A stretch of DNA of 64,000 nucleotides from JAPKEZ01 sp047638975 (GTDB taxonomy: Bacteria; Planctomycetota; UBA1135): contig JBLINB010000002.1 in the NCBI GenBank assembly GCA_047638975.1, positions 47,029-111,028 on the forward strand, in the 5' to 3' direction. This document shows, piece after piece, positions 49,268 through 57,662 of this stretch. Position 1 is the first letter of the stretch; the number at the start of each line of letters is the position of its first letter. The notes under the pieces are model-generated. The model made no database searches. It was not told the DNA's origin and saw only the letters and a list, made by a program, of their open reading frames with translations. The position numbers and the translations under genes were made by a program.

Positions 49268-51004
49268 ATGCTACTTCAAATAACGCTCTCAATTGTTGCG
49301 CTCGCTCAGGCGCCGCAACAGTTCTCTGGTTTTGTCGCTGTCCCTAGCGGAGAAACGACTATCGGAGCCGAACTCGAAACCACTATCGAGCGCATCCTAG
49401 ACAGGCCTCTTGAAGGCGATGTTTACGCTGGCGAATGCCCTCGTCAGTCGCAATTCGTCGATGCCTTCTTCATAAGCCCAACACTCGTCACCAACGAAAT
49501 GTACCTGGCCTTTGTCAAGTCAACCGATGCTACGCCCCCGCCATTATGGGCCAAAATCGATAAAGAGCTACGTCAAGAGATTATTAAAGAAGGTGTAAAA
49601 CTGGAGGGACCCGGCTATAAGTTCGACGAGGCCGCGCAGGCGAAATGGTGGGAGATGCACTGGAAAGACGAAGGACGCGAATGGGAGATGCCCTCTCAAG
49701 ATGCTCTAGACCCGGTAGTCTTTGTAAGTTTCAACCAGGCACAAAAATATTGCCGCTGGGCCGGAGTGCGCATTCCGACAGAAACAGAATGGGTACGTGC
49801 AGCGCGTGGTGATGGTACAAATGAATACCCTTTCGGCAACGAGTTTAATCGCTCGGTCGTCGGACACATTGCCACCAAGCCAAGTACTTTTGCTGTCAAG
49901 CGCCTACCAGTAGGCATGTTTCCCGGAAACGCTTCTCCATTTGGCATACTAGATATGTCTGGCCAGGTTCACGAATTCACAGATACTCCCGCTAACAAGC
50001 TAAAAGGCTTTAAGTCTTTCAAGGTAGTCATTGTTGATGACGAGAAATCAGAAAAACGAGTCATTTACCCATCTCCAGCATGGGATCAGTCGCGAATAAT
50101 ATTGAAGGGTGGTTCATATATGAACCCAAGCGTTAATTGCCGCATTGATTCTCGCATCCCGTTTTCGCGCGAAGCTGCTGTGCCAGTTGTGGGCTTCAGA
50201 ATAGCTGCGAGTCAGCAAGCCTGCCGCGATGCCGCCTATTCATCGGCGCCAGACCTTAAGTCATCTATCATCGGTGGCAATCCACAGCGCTTACTTGACT
50301 TCGCCAAAACAATAGGCATAGAGAAGCATAGCTGGGTGGATATGTCCGAAGTTGAAGCTGCACGTAAAGCTCCTAAAGCGCCTTTGCTCAATCCTACTTT
50401 GCCGCCAGAGTATGCCGTCCTGGACCGCTATGCTGGCCTTAGCATCACCCCCCTACTTGATCCGTTTGCATCTGGCTCTCATCCAGTTGTTACTAAAATA
50501 GAAAAAGAAGCCATCAAAGATGGGTTCCTATACCCAATTGGTATGTTGAGCACCACCGTTAAAATAAAGGGCCACGATATCGAACCCGGCGTTTACACCT
50601 TGGCATTCTTCCCATCTCTCAAAGCCGCATCCATCAGTAAAATGGGTGTCAAGCTAAGAAGTGATAAAGAAGACGAAGGGCCAAAAGAAATTGAGATAAA
50701 AACATCTTTCGATCTAAGCAACTTGACTCTTATTGCCAAGAAAGAATATGTTTTGGTCATCGACAATGAGGGCGTAGCCATTGCTGCTATTCAGTTAACA
50801 AAACCAGCCAAGCTAAAAGGCGAGAAAAGCGCCGAGCATGGTTTTAGGTTTAATGAAAAGAAAGGCGCACTCGACTTCGATCTAAGCCTAGCCGGCTCGC
50901 GTGGCAAAGTTTACTGGTTACAGTTTACTATTGACCCTGTAAATGAAGATGGCGGCAGCCTGTCCGATCTTAAGAATTGGCTGACTACGTCATACTCACT
51001 GTAA
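49268..51004 (+). CDS. Secreted SUMF1/FGE-like domain protein without a full active site
   Basis: The 578-residue protein starts with a signal-like segment (LLQITLSIVALAQAP). Residues ~20-315 match the formylglycine-generating-enzyme fold: FVAVPSGETTIGAE, RWAGVRIPTETEWVRAARGD, PFGILDMSGQVHEFTD, LKGGSYMNPSVNC and VVGFRIAA. The enzyme has a Cys pair in the SYMCxxxxC position; here the first is Asn (YMN) and only the second Cys remains, so oxidase activity is doubtful. The last ~260 residues are an unrecognised, probably beta-rich domain. It may be a binding or structural protein. A TTG two codons upstream is an alternative start. Confidence 0.82.
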   Translation: MLLQITLSIVALAQAPQQFSGFVAVPSGETTIGAELETTIERILDRPLEGDVYAGECPRQSQFVDAFFISPTLVTNEMYLAFVKSTDATPPPLWAKIDKELRQEIIKEGVKLEGPGYKFDEAAQAKWWEMHWKDEGREWEMPSQDALDPVVFVSFNQAQKYCRWAGVRIPTETEWVRAARGDGTNEYPFGNEFNRSVVGHIATKPSTFAVKRLPVGMFPGNASPFGILDMSGQVHEFTDTPANKLKGFKSFKVVIVDDEKSEKRVIYPSPAWDQSRIILKGGSYMNPSVNCRIDSRIPFSREAAVPVVGFRIAASQQACRDAAYSSAPDLKSSIIGGNPQRLLDFAKTIGIEKHSWVDMSEVEAARKAPKAPLLNPTLPPEYAVLDRYAGLSITPLLDPFASGSHPVVTKIEKEAIKDGFLYPIGMLSTTVKIKGHDIEPGVYTLAFFPSLKAASISKMGVKLRSDKEDEGPKEIEIKTSFDLSNLTLIAKKEYVLVIDNEGVAIAAIQLTKPAKLKGEKSAEHGFRFNEKKGALDFDLSLAGSRGKVYWLQFTIDPVNEDGGSLSDLKNWLTTSYSL

Positions 51005-51036
51005 AAAGCTAACTTACAGATTCTGTAAATTAGCTT
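51002..51036 (-). terminator. Intrinsic terminator overlapping the end of valS
   Basis: AAGCTAA/TTAGCTT and inner TTACAG/CTGTAA (loop of three) form a 13-pair stem with one mismatch (51006-51036). On the minus strand it runs into TTTTT, so it terminates valS transcripts. The stem contains the valS stop codon and the last codons. On the plus strand it follows the SUMF1-type gene directly but has no U-run. Confidence 0.75.
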
Positions 51037-53728
51037 CTACGGTTGTGCGCTCGACCTGCAATTCGTGCATGCGCTGACGTTCACCTGCAACGATCTCGGC
51101 ATCAGCATTAGCAATGAACTTTTCATTCGAAAGCTTCTTTTCTAATCCGCTTAATCCACCTTTAATCTTTTGTAGTTTCTTTTCAAGATTCTCGCGCAAT
51201 TTACTGGTGTCAGAATCAATAGGCACCGGCAAGAACACCGCGCCAGCATTGAAGACATCTGTACCCGTGGCCAACGGCGCCGATTCGGTTACCGATTGGA
51301 CATCAAGCCCGGAAAGGTTTGCGGTGAATGTAACAATTTGACTTTGAGCGACGAACAGCTCAATGTCGCCTTGATTCTCACAGTGCAGAACGCCTTCTGG
51401 AGTCTCGGAAGCAGGGATTTCAAGTAGCGCGCGCACGTTACGCATGGCACGCACGGCATCGCGCAATTTATCGAACTGTTGTTCAATCTCGAGGTCTTGA
51501 GCAGACTTGTCGGCAATCGGCCACTCACTACCCATCAACAAGCCACGGTCTTCGCGGAACTCTTGCGGCAAGTCTGCCCAGAGATTCTCGGTCAAAAACG
51601 GTGTAAATGGATGCAGTAATTTCAGTAAATCTCGCAGCACTTCTCCGAGAGTAGTCTTTGCTGCTTGAGCACTAGCGCGTTGTTCGTCAGTGGCGTCTTC
51701 TTTTTCACCGGCCCATAGGCGCGGTTTAGATAGCTCTACATACCAATCACAGAAATCATCTGTTGTAAAACGGTATAGCGCTTGTGCGGCATCGTGGAAC
51801 TCGTAAGTTTCTAGTGCATTCGAGATGACTGTAGTCAAATGCGACAAGCGCGATTTAATCCACTTGTCTTCAAAAGTGTATGCTGCAGATTTTGGCGGAG
51901 TAAGATCGCCTTCGAGGTGCGTCATTGCGAACCCTGCTACGTTAAATATCTTGTTGCAGAAACGCAATCCTAATTCGAAGCGGTTGTCTGCAAGTTTTAC
52001 GTCTTGCCCTTCACGCGTCAAGATCATCAATGAATAACGCACGGCATCCGCGCCGTACTTGCCAATCATTTCTACAGGATCGATGCCGTTACCAGCCGAC
52101 TTCGACATACGCCGGCCTTGGCCATCCAAAACTGTTGCATGAATATAGCAAGTCGAAAACGGACAACGCTCTACTTCTGGCAAGTCATCTAAAAAAGCAT
52201 AACCAGCCATTACCATGCGCGCTACCCACAAGTAAATGATGTCGCGTCCGGTTGACAAAAATTGCGTGGGATAGAAACGCGTTAAATCTTTATTCGATTC
52301 GCTATCTGGCCAACCGAGTGTGGCGAATGGCCACAACCACGAGGACGCCCAGGTATCAAGCACGTCTTCATCTTGGCGCACAATAGCTTTGCCAGTTTCG
52401 GGATGCAGTGATCCGATTTCTACGTCTTCGATCGATGCAAGCGGCGTGCCATCTTCGTCGTACCATACTGGGATACGATGCCCCCACCATAGCTGGCGTG
52501 AAATACACCAATCGTGTACATTCTCAAGCCAGTCAAGATAGACTTTTTTCCAGCGCTGCGGCTTGAAATTGAGGCTACCATTATTGACGGCATCAATGGC
52601 CGGCTTAGACATTTCGCTCATGCGCACAAACCATTGCTCTGAAACCAGAGGTTCGATCACCGACTTAGAACGATCGGAAATAGTTACGTTATGCGTAATA
52701 TCTTCGGCGCCTAGAAACAGCCCCAGCTCGTCAAAAGCCGCGATGACTTTTTCACGGGCTTCTTCGCGCGGCAATCCGGCAAACTGACCGCATTCTTCAT
52801 TCATGCTGCCATCGCCATTCAGAATATTCATCACCGGCATCTTGTGGCGCAAACCACGCTCGTAGTCAGCAGGATCGTGTCCCGGAGTAATCTTTACCGC
52901 ACCCGTACCGTAATCTGCCGCGACCGATTCATCGGCAACGATTGGGATCAGACGCTCGGTAAGTGGCAAAGCAATTTTCTTGCCGACTAAATGTGCGTAA
53001 CGCTTGTCATCAGGATGCACAGCAACCCCCATGTCACCAAGCATGGTTTCTGGGCGCGTGGTTGCAACGTCAATGTATGCATCGCTATCTGCTAGCGGGT
53101 AGCGCAAGGTATACATCTTGCCCTTACGCGTCACGTATTCAATCTCGTCGTCCGAAACCGCAGTCTCTAGTTTGCAATCCCAGTTGACCAAACGGCTGCC
53201 ACGGTAGACCAGCTTCTTTTCCCACATTTTCACAAATGCCGTACGCACAGCTAGTGACATTTCTGGGTCGAGAGTAAATTTAGTACGCGACCAATCGCAG
53301 CTAGCGCCTAGTTTTCGCAACTGGCTTAGAATCACATCGCCATGATGCTCGCGCCATTTCCATATTTCATTAACAAAAGCTTCGCGCCCCATCTCGGCAC
53401 GCTTTAAGTTTTGATCGCGATAGAGTGTTTTCTCGACTACAGACTGGGTGGCGATACCCGCATGGTCGGTACCCGGCACCCACAACACATCGTAGCCAGT
53501 CATGCGACGGTGGCGCACAACCGCGTCTTGCAAACTGTTGTTCAACGCGTGCCCCATGTGCAATACGCCAGTCACATTCGGCGGCGGCATCATTACCGTA
53601 AAGGTCGGCCGCAAACCATCGGGTGGCGGCGAGAACAAACCACTATCTTGCCATTGTTGATAAATAGAGTCTTCAAATTCGCTAGGTGTGTAGCGCTTTG
53701 GACTATCAGGTTGCTGTTGCTCGGTCAT
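51014..53728 (-). CDS. valS: Valyl-tRNA synthetase
   Basis: ValRS charges tRNA-Val. The 904-residue protein has PPNVTGVLHMGHALNNSLQD (HIGH-type motif), the CP1 editing domain (TTRPETMLGDMGVAVHPDD), WCISRQLWWGHRIPVW, the KMSKS-type loop RRMSKSAGNGIDP, and a C-terminal coiled coil (~840-904). Length is typical. It follows the RmlD-like gene by 10 bp on the same strand, and its end forms a terminator. Confidence 0.97.
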   Translation of the reverse strand: MTEQQQPDSPKRYTPSEFEDSIYQQWQDSGLFSPPPDGLRPTFTVMMPPPNVTGVLHMGHALNNSLQDAVVRHRRMTGYDVLWVPGTDHAGIATQSVVEKTLYRDQNLKRAEMGREAFVNEIWKWREHHGDVILSQLRKLGASCDWSRTKFTLDPEMSLAVRTAFVKMWEKKLVYRGSRLVNWDCKLETAVSDDEIEYVTRKGKMYTLRYPLADSDAYIDVATTRPETMLGDMGVAVHPDDKRYAHLVGKKIALPLTERLIPIVADESVAADYGTGAVKITPGHDPADYERGLRHKMPVMNILNGDGSMNEECGQFAGLPREEAREKVIAAFDELGLFLGAEDITHNVTISDRSKSVIEPLVSEQWFVRMSEMSKPAIDAVNNGSLNFKPQRWKKVYLDWLENVHDWCISRQLWWGHRIPVWYDEDGTPLASIEDVEIGSLHPETGKAIVRQDEDVLDTWASSWLWPFATLGWPDSESNKDLTRFYPTQFLSTGRDIIYLWVARMVMAGYAFLDDLPEVERCPFSTCYIHATVLDGQGRRMSKSAGNGIDPVEMIGKYGADAVRYSLMILTREGQDVKLADNRFELGLRFCNKIFNVAGFAMTHLEGDLTPPKSAAYTFEDKWIKSRLSHLTTVISNALETYEFHDAAQALYRFTTDDFCDWYVELSKPRLWAGEKEDATDEQRASAQAAKTTLGEVLRDLLKLLHPFTPFLTENLWADLPQEFREDRGLLMGSEWPIADKSAQDLEIEQQFDKLRDAVRAMRNVRALLEIPASETPEGVLHCENQGDIELFVAQSQIVTFTANLSGLDVQSVTESAPLATGTDVFNAGAVFLPVPIDSDTSKLRENLEKKLQKIKGGLSGLEKKLSNEKFIANADAEIVAGERQRMHELQVERTTVEANLQNL

Positions 53729-53738
53729 GGTCAGGAAA

Positions 53739-54623
53739 TTATTTGTTGGAGTGCAAACGCATTAACGTAGCTAACAAGGACGGCGGCCGGTAGTTCAACA
53801 ACTGTTGGGCACGCTTGCTGCTTAAGGCAAGACGTGGACTGCGACGTGGTCCGTCAAAATCGGCAATCGAAGACTGCTGAAATGTTGGCTTTACGTTTGC
53901 GACCTTGCAGACTGATTGCGCTAACTCAAATCGAGATACGACATCGGCGCCAGCAAGGTGAAACACGCCGCCTATTTTACGCTCTCCTAGTATCTTTATC
54001 ATTGGCCAAATCACGTCTGCTGCCACCGGAGCCCGCCATTCGTCAACGAACATCGACAGCTCGGAATGATTCTTCAAGGCCTGCAACAAAGAGCTATCCG
54101 CACCGCCGCCGTCCGCATTGTAATTACTGCCGAGTAATAAGGGCAGCCGCACCACTGTTCCGCCATTTTCTAGGACGATGCTTTCTGCCGCAGCCTTCGA
54201 GCGACCATAGGCAGTAATCGCATTGGGGGTGCATTTTTCGGCATAAACTTCTGCCGAGCCGTCGAACACCTGCTCGGTTGAAATGTAGATAAGCTGAGCG
54301 TTACTGTGGCGCGTAGCAGCGGCGATTTCGGCGACGCTTTCTACGTTCACTCTTTGACACCGTTCGGGCTCGTCAGCGCACCGCTGGGCGCTTGAAAGAC
54401 TCGCTGCATGCACGACCAGCTGTGGCCGCAAAGATTCGATCAAAGCTTGCGCCGCACCCGCAGTAAGAAGATCTAATGCATGATACTCTGCGGGAAACTG
54501 AGGGTACTTATTGCGCGAAAAATAATGCGAGTTGAGCGGCAATCGGTGCTGACTAAAACCGCGTCCTAAAACGCCGCCTACTCCTGTAAATAGGGTTGGT
54601 GGTACACTCTGTGCGCTGGACAT
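53739..54623 (-). CDS. RmlD-like NAD(P)-dependent sugar reductase
   Basis: The 294-residue protein is an extended SDR of the RmlD type (dTDP-4-dehydrorhamnose reductase-like). It has a nucleotide-binding start (LFTGVGGVLGRGFS), VVHAASLSSAQRCADEPERC, YISTEQVFDG, and the YGRSKAAAES catalytic Tyr-xxx-Lys. No rmlA/B/C genes are nearby, so the substrate is uncertain. TAGCCT ends six bases before the ATG (54635-54630), suggesting a leaderless transcript; the divergent kinase gene starts 30 bp away. Confidence 0.78.
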   Translation of the reverse strand: MSSAQSVPPTLFTGVGGVLGRGFSQHRLPLNSHYFSRNKYPQFPAEYHALDLLTAGAAQALIESLRPQLVVHAASLSSAQRCADEPERCQRVNVESVAEIAAATRHSNAQLIYISTEQVFDGSAEVYAEKCTPNAITAYGRSKAAAESIVLENGGTVVRLPLLLGSNYNADGGGADSSLLQALKNHSELSMFVDEWRAPVAADVIWPMIKILGERKIGGVFHLAGADVVSRFELAQSVCKVANVKPTFQQSSIADFDGPRRSPRLALSSKRAQQLLNYRPPSLLATLMRLHSNK

Positions 54624-54653
54624 CGCTACAGGCTACCATCCCAGCTACAGCTC

Positions 54654-55547
54654 ATGAACATCGAAATACTGGCAAACCCAAATTCTGGAAACGGGCGTGG
54701 CACAGAACGAGCTCAACGTATTGCCGAATTGTGTAGCGTGCGCGGGCACAATGTCGGAATACACTTTAGTCGCAGCCGTCAAGATGTTTCCGATTGGGCC
54801 GAGCATTCTGCGAAAACGGCTGAGCGCTTGGTCATAGTCGGTGGCGATGGCACATTAAATGCTGCTGTAAATGGTTTCACTGCTACGCCGCCGCCGATTG
54901 CCATTTCGCCATTGGGCACCGCCAATGTGCTGGCACGTGTTTTGAAGATATCCAAGAACCCGCGCGACACTGTGACTTTGCTTGAACGGGGTGTGCCGCA
55001 AATGATCGATACGCCATTTGTACACTTGCAGCGCGACTCTAATGCGATTATGCAGCGCTCGTTTTTGTGTCTAGGTTTCGGTTTGGACGGCGAGATAATG
55101 CGCTTTATGGACGAACACCGCAATGGCCCCATCCGTCTGGCAGAGTATCTAAAGCCAATCGGCTTAGCTCTAAAAAACTGGAAGCCTCACGTGCAAACGG
55201 TAACCGCTGACGGCGAAGTTATTGGCGAGTTTGCTTGCGGCATCATTTCAGGAGTGAATATTTACGGTAGTCCTTTATTGCGACTCGGCAACAGCGTCCT
55301 TGATGACCAGCGCTGGGAATTATTCCTGTTCAAGGATATTAATATTCTAAATGGCGGCTTATTTGCATTAGCGGCTGCCAGCGGACAACTACGTAAACAT
55401 CCGAGCGTAACGCATCTAAGCGTTAAACACGTCACTATCAGTGGTGAGCAACCGGCTCCCGTCCAAATCGATGGTGATTTCGCCGGATACTCTGCGGTAG
55501 AATTAGACTTCGACAAATCCCAAATCCCCATCTTGACCACAACATGA
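54654..55547 (+). CDS. Diacylglycerol/lipid kinase family protein
   Basis: The 297-residue protein has the DAGK catalytic pattern: ILANPNSGNGRGTERAQRI, VGGDGTLNAAVNGF (the GGDGT motif) and PLGTANVLARVL. The C-terminal beta-sandwich ends with PVQIDGDFAGYSAVELD. DgkB/YegS-type enzymes phosphorylate diacylglycerol or related lipids. It overlaps kdsA by four bases, which fits an envelope lipid role. Confidence 0.88.
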   Translation: MNIEILANPNSGNGRGTERAQRIAELCSVRGHNVGIHFSRSRQDVSDWAEHSAKTAERLVIVGGDGTLNAAVNGFTATPPPIAISPLGTANVLARVLKISKNPRDTVTLLERGVPQMIDTPFVHLQRDSNAIMQRSFLCLGFGLDGEIMRFMDEHRNGPIRLAEYLKPIGLALKNWKPHVQTVTADGEVIGEFACGIISGVNIYGSPLLRLGNSVLDDQRWELFLFKDINILNGGLFALAAASGQLRKHPSVTHLSVKHVTISGEQPAPVQIDGDFAGYSAVELDFDKSQIPILTTT

Positions 55548-56365
55548 GCCTCACACCTACCCTGCTTAAGCTAGATTCAGAACGCCCGGTACTACTTGCT
55601 GGCCCTTGCGCTATCGAAGGACCGCAAACCGTAGACATCGCCTGCCAAATTGCTGAGGTTATTGAAGGCAGTGGTTTTAATTGGGTCTTCAAGGCTTCAT
55701 TCGATAAAGCCAACCGCACTGCAAGCGACTCGCAACGTGGCGTGGGCCTCGAGCGTGGGCTCGACATCTTAGCGGAGATTCGTGAAAAATTGCAGGTGCC
55801 GATTGTTACCGATGTACATCTACCTCAACATTGCGCGCAAGTCGCTGCGGTGGCCGACGTTCTACAGATACCGGCTTTTCTGTGCCGCCAAACAGATCTA
55901 CTCTGCGCCGCCGCAGAAACAGGACGCTTTGTGAATATCAAAAAAGGTCAGTTCTTGGCGCCGTCCGCGATGCAATATGCTGCCGGAAAAGTAGAGGCTT
56001 GTGGCAACGAAAATATTATGCTCACCGAGCGCGGCACTTTCTTTGGCTACGGCGGACTCGTCGTTGACTTTGCCAGCATGCCCGACTTTAGATACAAAGA
56101 TTATCCGCTTATTCTTGACGCTACGCATTCGGTACAACAACCGGCTTCTGAAGGCTCAAGTACCGGCGGTGATTGGCGCCGCGCACCGATTTTATTACGC
56201 GCTGCTGCAGCCGCTGGGTACAACGGTTTCTTCATTGAAACGCATCCGCGCCCATTAGAATCGCCTTCTGACGGTAAAAACATGATTCCGTTAGAGCACC
56301 TGCGAAGAGTTCTCGACGAAACGTTAGGTTTTTACAACCTGGCTAAATCCGCTCTTCAAATCTAA
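55544..56365 (+). CDS. kdsA: Kdo-8-phosphate synthase, metal-dependent type
   Basis: KdsA joins arabinose-5-phosphate and PEP to Kdo8P for LPS. The 273 residues contain LLAGPCAIEGPQTV, FKASFDKANRTA, GVGLERGLDILAEI, IPAFLCRQTDLLCAAAETGR, LDATHSVQQPA and ETHPRPLESPSDG. Cys22 in AGPCAIE is the position that marks the metal-dependent class (Asn in E. coli). It shows the organism makes Kdo. The last 23 bases are antisense to the end of the sigma factor gene. Confidence 0.95.
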   Translation: MSLTPTLLKLDSERPVLLAGPCAIEGPQTVDIACQIAEVIEGSGFNWVFKASFDKANRTASDSQRGVGLERGLDILAEIREKLQVPIVTDVHLPQHCAQVAAVADVLQIPAFLCRQTDLLCAAAETGRFVNIKKGQFLAPSAMQYAAGKVEACGNENIMLTERGTFFGYGGLVVDFASMPDFRYKDYPLILDATHSVQQPASEGSSTGGDWRRAPILLRAAAAAGYNGFFIETHPRPLESPSDGKNMIPLEHLRRVLDETLGFYNLAKSALQI

Positions 56366-57116
56366 CGCGTAAACGCTCGGTGATACGTCCGAGTATTTTT
56401 GACACGCGTGATTGCGACAGACTGTACAACTCGCCAATTTCTTTCAAAGAATAATTCATGAAGAAACGCAAGTATAGAATCTCGCGGTCTTCTGGATTAA
56501 GCGACTGCGAAATCATTTCGAGCATTTCGCTGGCATGGATATTAGTATCCGGACTTTCTTCACGCGGATCTTCGTAAAAGTCGAGCGTGCCATTTGATTC
56601 GCCGTCTTCGGTAGCGACCTTATTGCCGGCCATCACTGGGGCGTCACGTCCACCACCGTACTTGCGATGGTATTCTTCTAGATCGACGCCAAGTGCCGAA
56701 GCAATTTCTGGTTCGCTTGGTTCGCGCTCTAGCTCAGAGCGCAACTGTTGAACAACTTGCTTAAGACGATTCAGTCGCGTACGCATCGGACGCGGCACCC
56801 AATCGTGGCGACGTAATTCATCGATGATTGCACCGCGCACTCGGTAAGCACAAAAGGCCTCGAAGGGCACTCCGCGTGATGGGTCGTATTTCTGCACAGC
56901 CTGAATCAAACCGACATCACCCGCTGACTCGAGATCACCGTACTCGACACTGCGCGGCAATTTAGCTTTTAGGCGGCGTGCGACTATCGCAGCATACGGA
57001 CGGTAATATTCAATTAACGCATTACGCGCTTCAATGCGTTCGTCGCTACGGTACTCGTCCCACAATCTTTTCAGAGTAGGATTTTCTTCTTTCTCGACGA
57101 TTACTCTTTTTACCAT
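56343..57116 (-). CDS. FliA/WhiG-family sigma factor
   Basis: The 257-residue protein has region 2 (VEYGDLESAGDVGLIQAVQK and FEAFCAYRVRGAIIDELRRH), region 3 (LRSELEREPSEPEIASALGV) and region 4 (YLRFFMNYSLKEIGELYSLS) of the sigma-28/WhiG group. A ~35-residue acidic insertion lies between regions 3 and 4. No flagellar or anti-sigma gene is in the window, so the regulon may not be motility. TTTAAT lies six bases before the ATG, and a direct repeat at 57129-57147 is just upstream. Confidence 0.92.
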   Translation of the reverse strand: MVKRVIVEKEENPTLKRLWDEYRSDERIEARNALIEYYRPYAAIVARRLKAKLPRSVEYGDLESAGDVGLIQAVQKYDPSRGVPFEAFCAYRVRGAIIDELRRHDWVPRPMRTRLNRLKQVVQQLRSELEREPSEPEIASALGVDLEEYHRKYGGGRDAPVMAGNKVATEDGESNGTLDFYEDPREESPDTNIHASEMLEMISQSLNPEDREILYLRFFMNYSLKEIGELYSLSQSRVSKILGRITERLRVRFEERI

Positions 57117-57128
57117 TCTAAAATTAAA

Positions 57129-57147
57129 AGCTAACGGGTAGCTAACG
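57129..57147 (-). repeat. Direct repeat upstream of the sigma factor gene
   Basis: On the minus strand CGTTAGCT occurs twice, 11 bases apart (one helical turn), ending 12 bases before the sigma factor ATG and next to the TTTAAT element. It could be an operator for a regulator binding one DNA face. Nothing else stands out in the 84-bp gap. Confidence 0.35.
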
Positions 57148-57200
57148 CTTCTGCCTCCTATAGAGTGCGATTAAATAAGCTAGTAATCAAGGTAAAAGAA

Positions 57201-57662
57201 TTAAAAAACATTCAGTTCTTTTGCCTGCTGCATAATTTCGCTCTCAGCGGCACGCATTTTGTGGATATCATCTGCTTGGTGGTCGTCAAATCCGAGTAAA
57301 TGCAAAGTGCCATGTACAACGTACAGCAATAATTCTTCAATAGCTGTGTGCGAAAATTCTGGTGCGCGGCGCATTGCCATTTCCACATTAACTAATAACT
57401 CTCCGCAACAATCGCTGTCGTCATAATGAAAAGCCATCACATCTGTTGCACTGGAATCTTTTAAAAACTTTTCGTGTGCCAACGTATGCTCTGCTTCGCC
57501 CATTAAACATATCTCAACGCTTGTGTGCTGCGGTGCATAAGTTGCAAAACACAAATTAACTACCGCTACGAATTGTGCATCGTCACATGTTTGCAAAGCA
57601 TCGAAGGCCTGTAAATCAATCTGATGATTAACGTTTACGGCAATCGAATGGTTACTTGTCAT
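57201..57662 (-). CDS. ybeY: Endoribonuclease YbeY
   Basis: YbeY is a zinc RNase acting in 16S rRNA 3'-end maturation and ribosome quality control. The 153-residue product carries the conserved VVHGTLHLLGFDDHQADD with three His ligands, and DVMAFHYDD. The ATG at 57662 overlaps phoH by 11 bp; a TTG four codons upstream was not chosen. Its next-to-phoH order is widely conserved. Confidence 0.93.
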   Translation of the reverse strand: MTSNHSIAVNVNHQIDLQAFDALQTCDDAQFVAVVNLCFATYAPQHTSVEICLMGEAEHTLAHEKFLKDSSATDVMAFHYDDSDCCGELLVNVEMAMRRAPEFSHTAIEELLLYVVHGTLHLLGFDDHQADDIHKMRAAESEIMQQAKELNVF

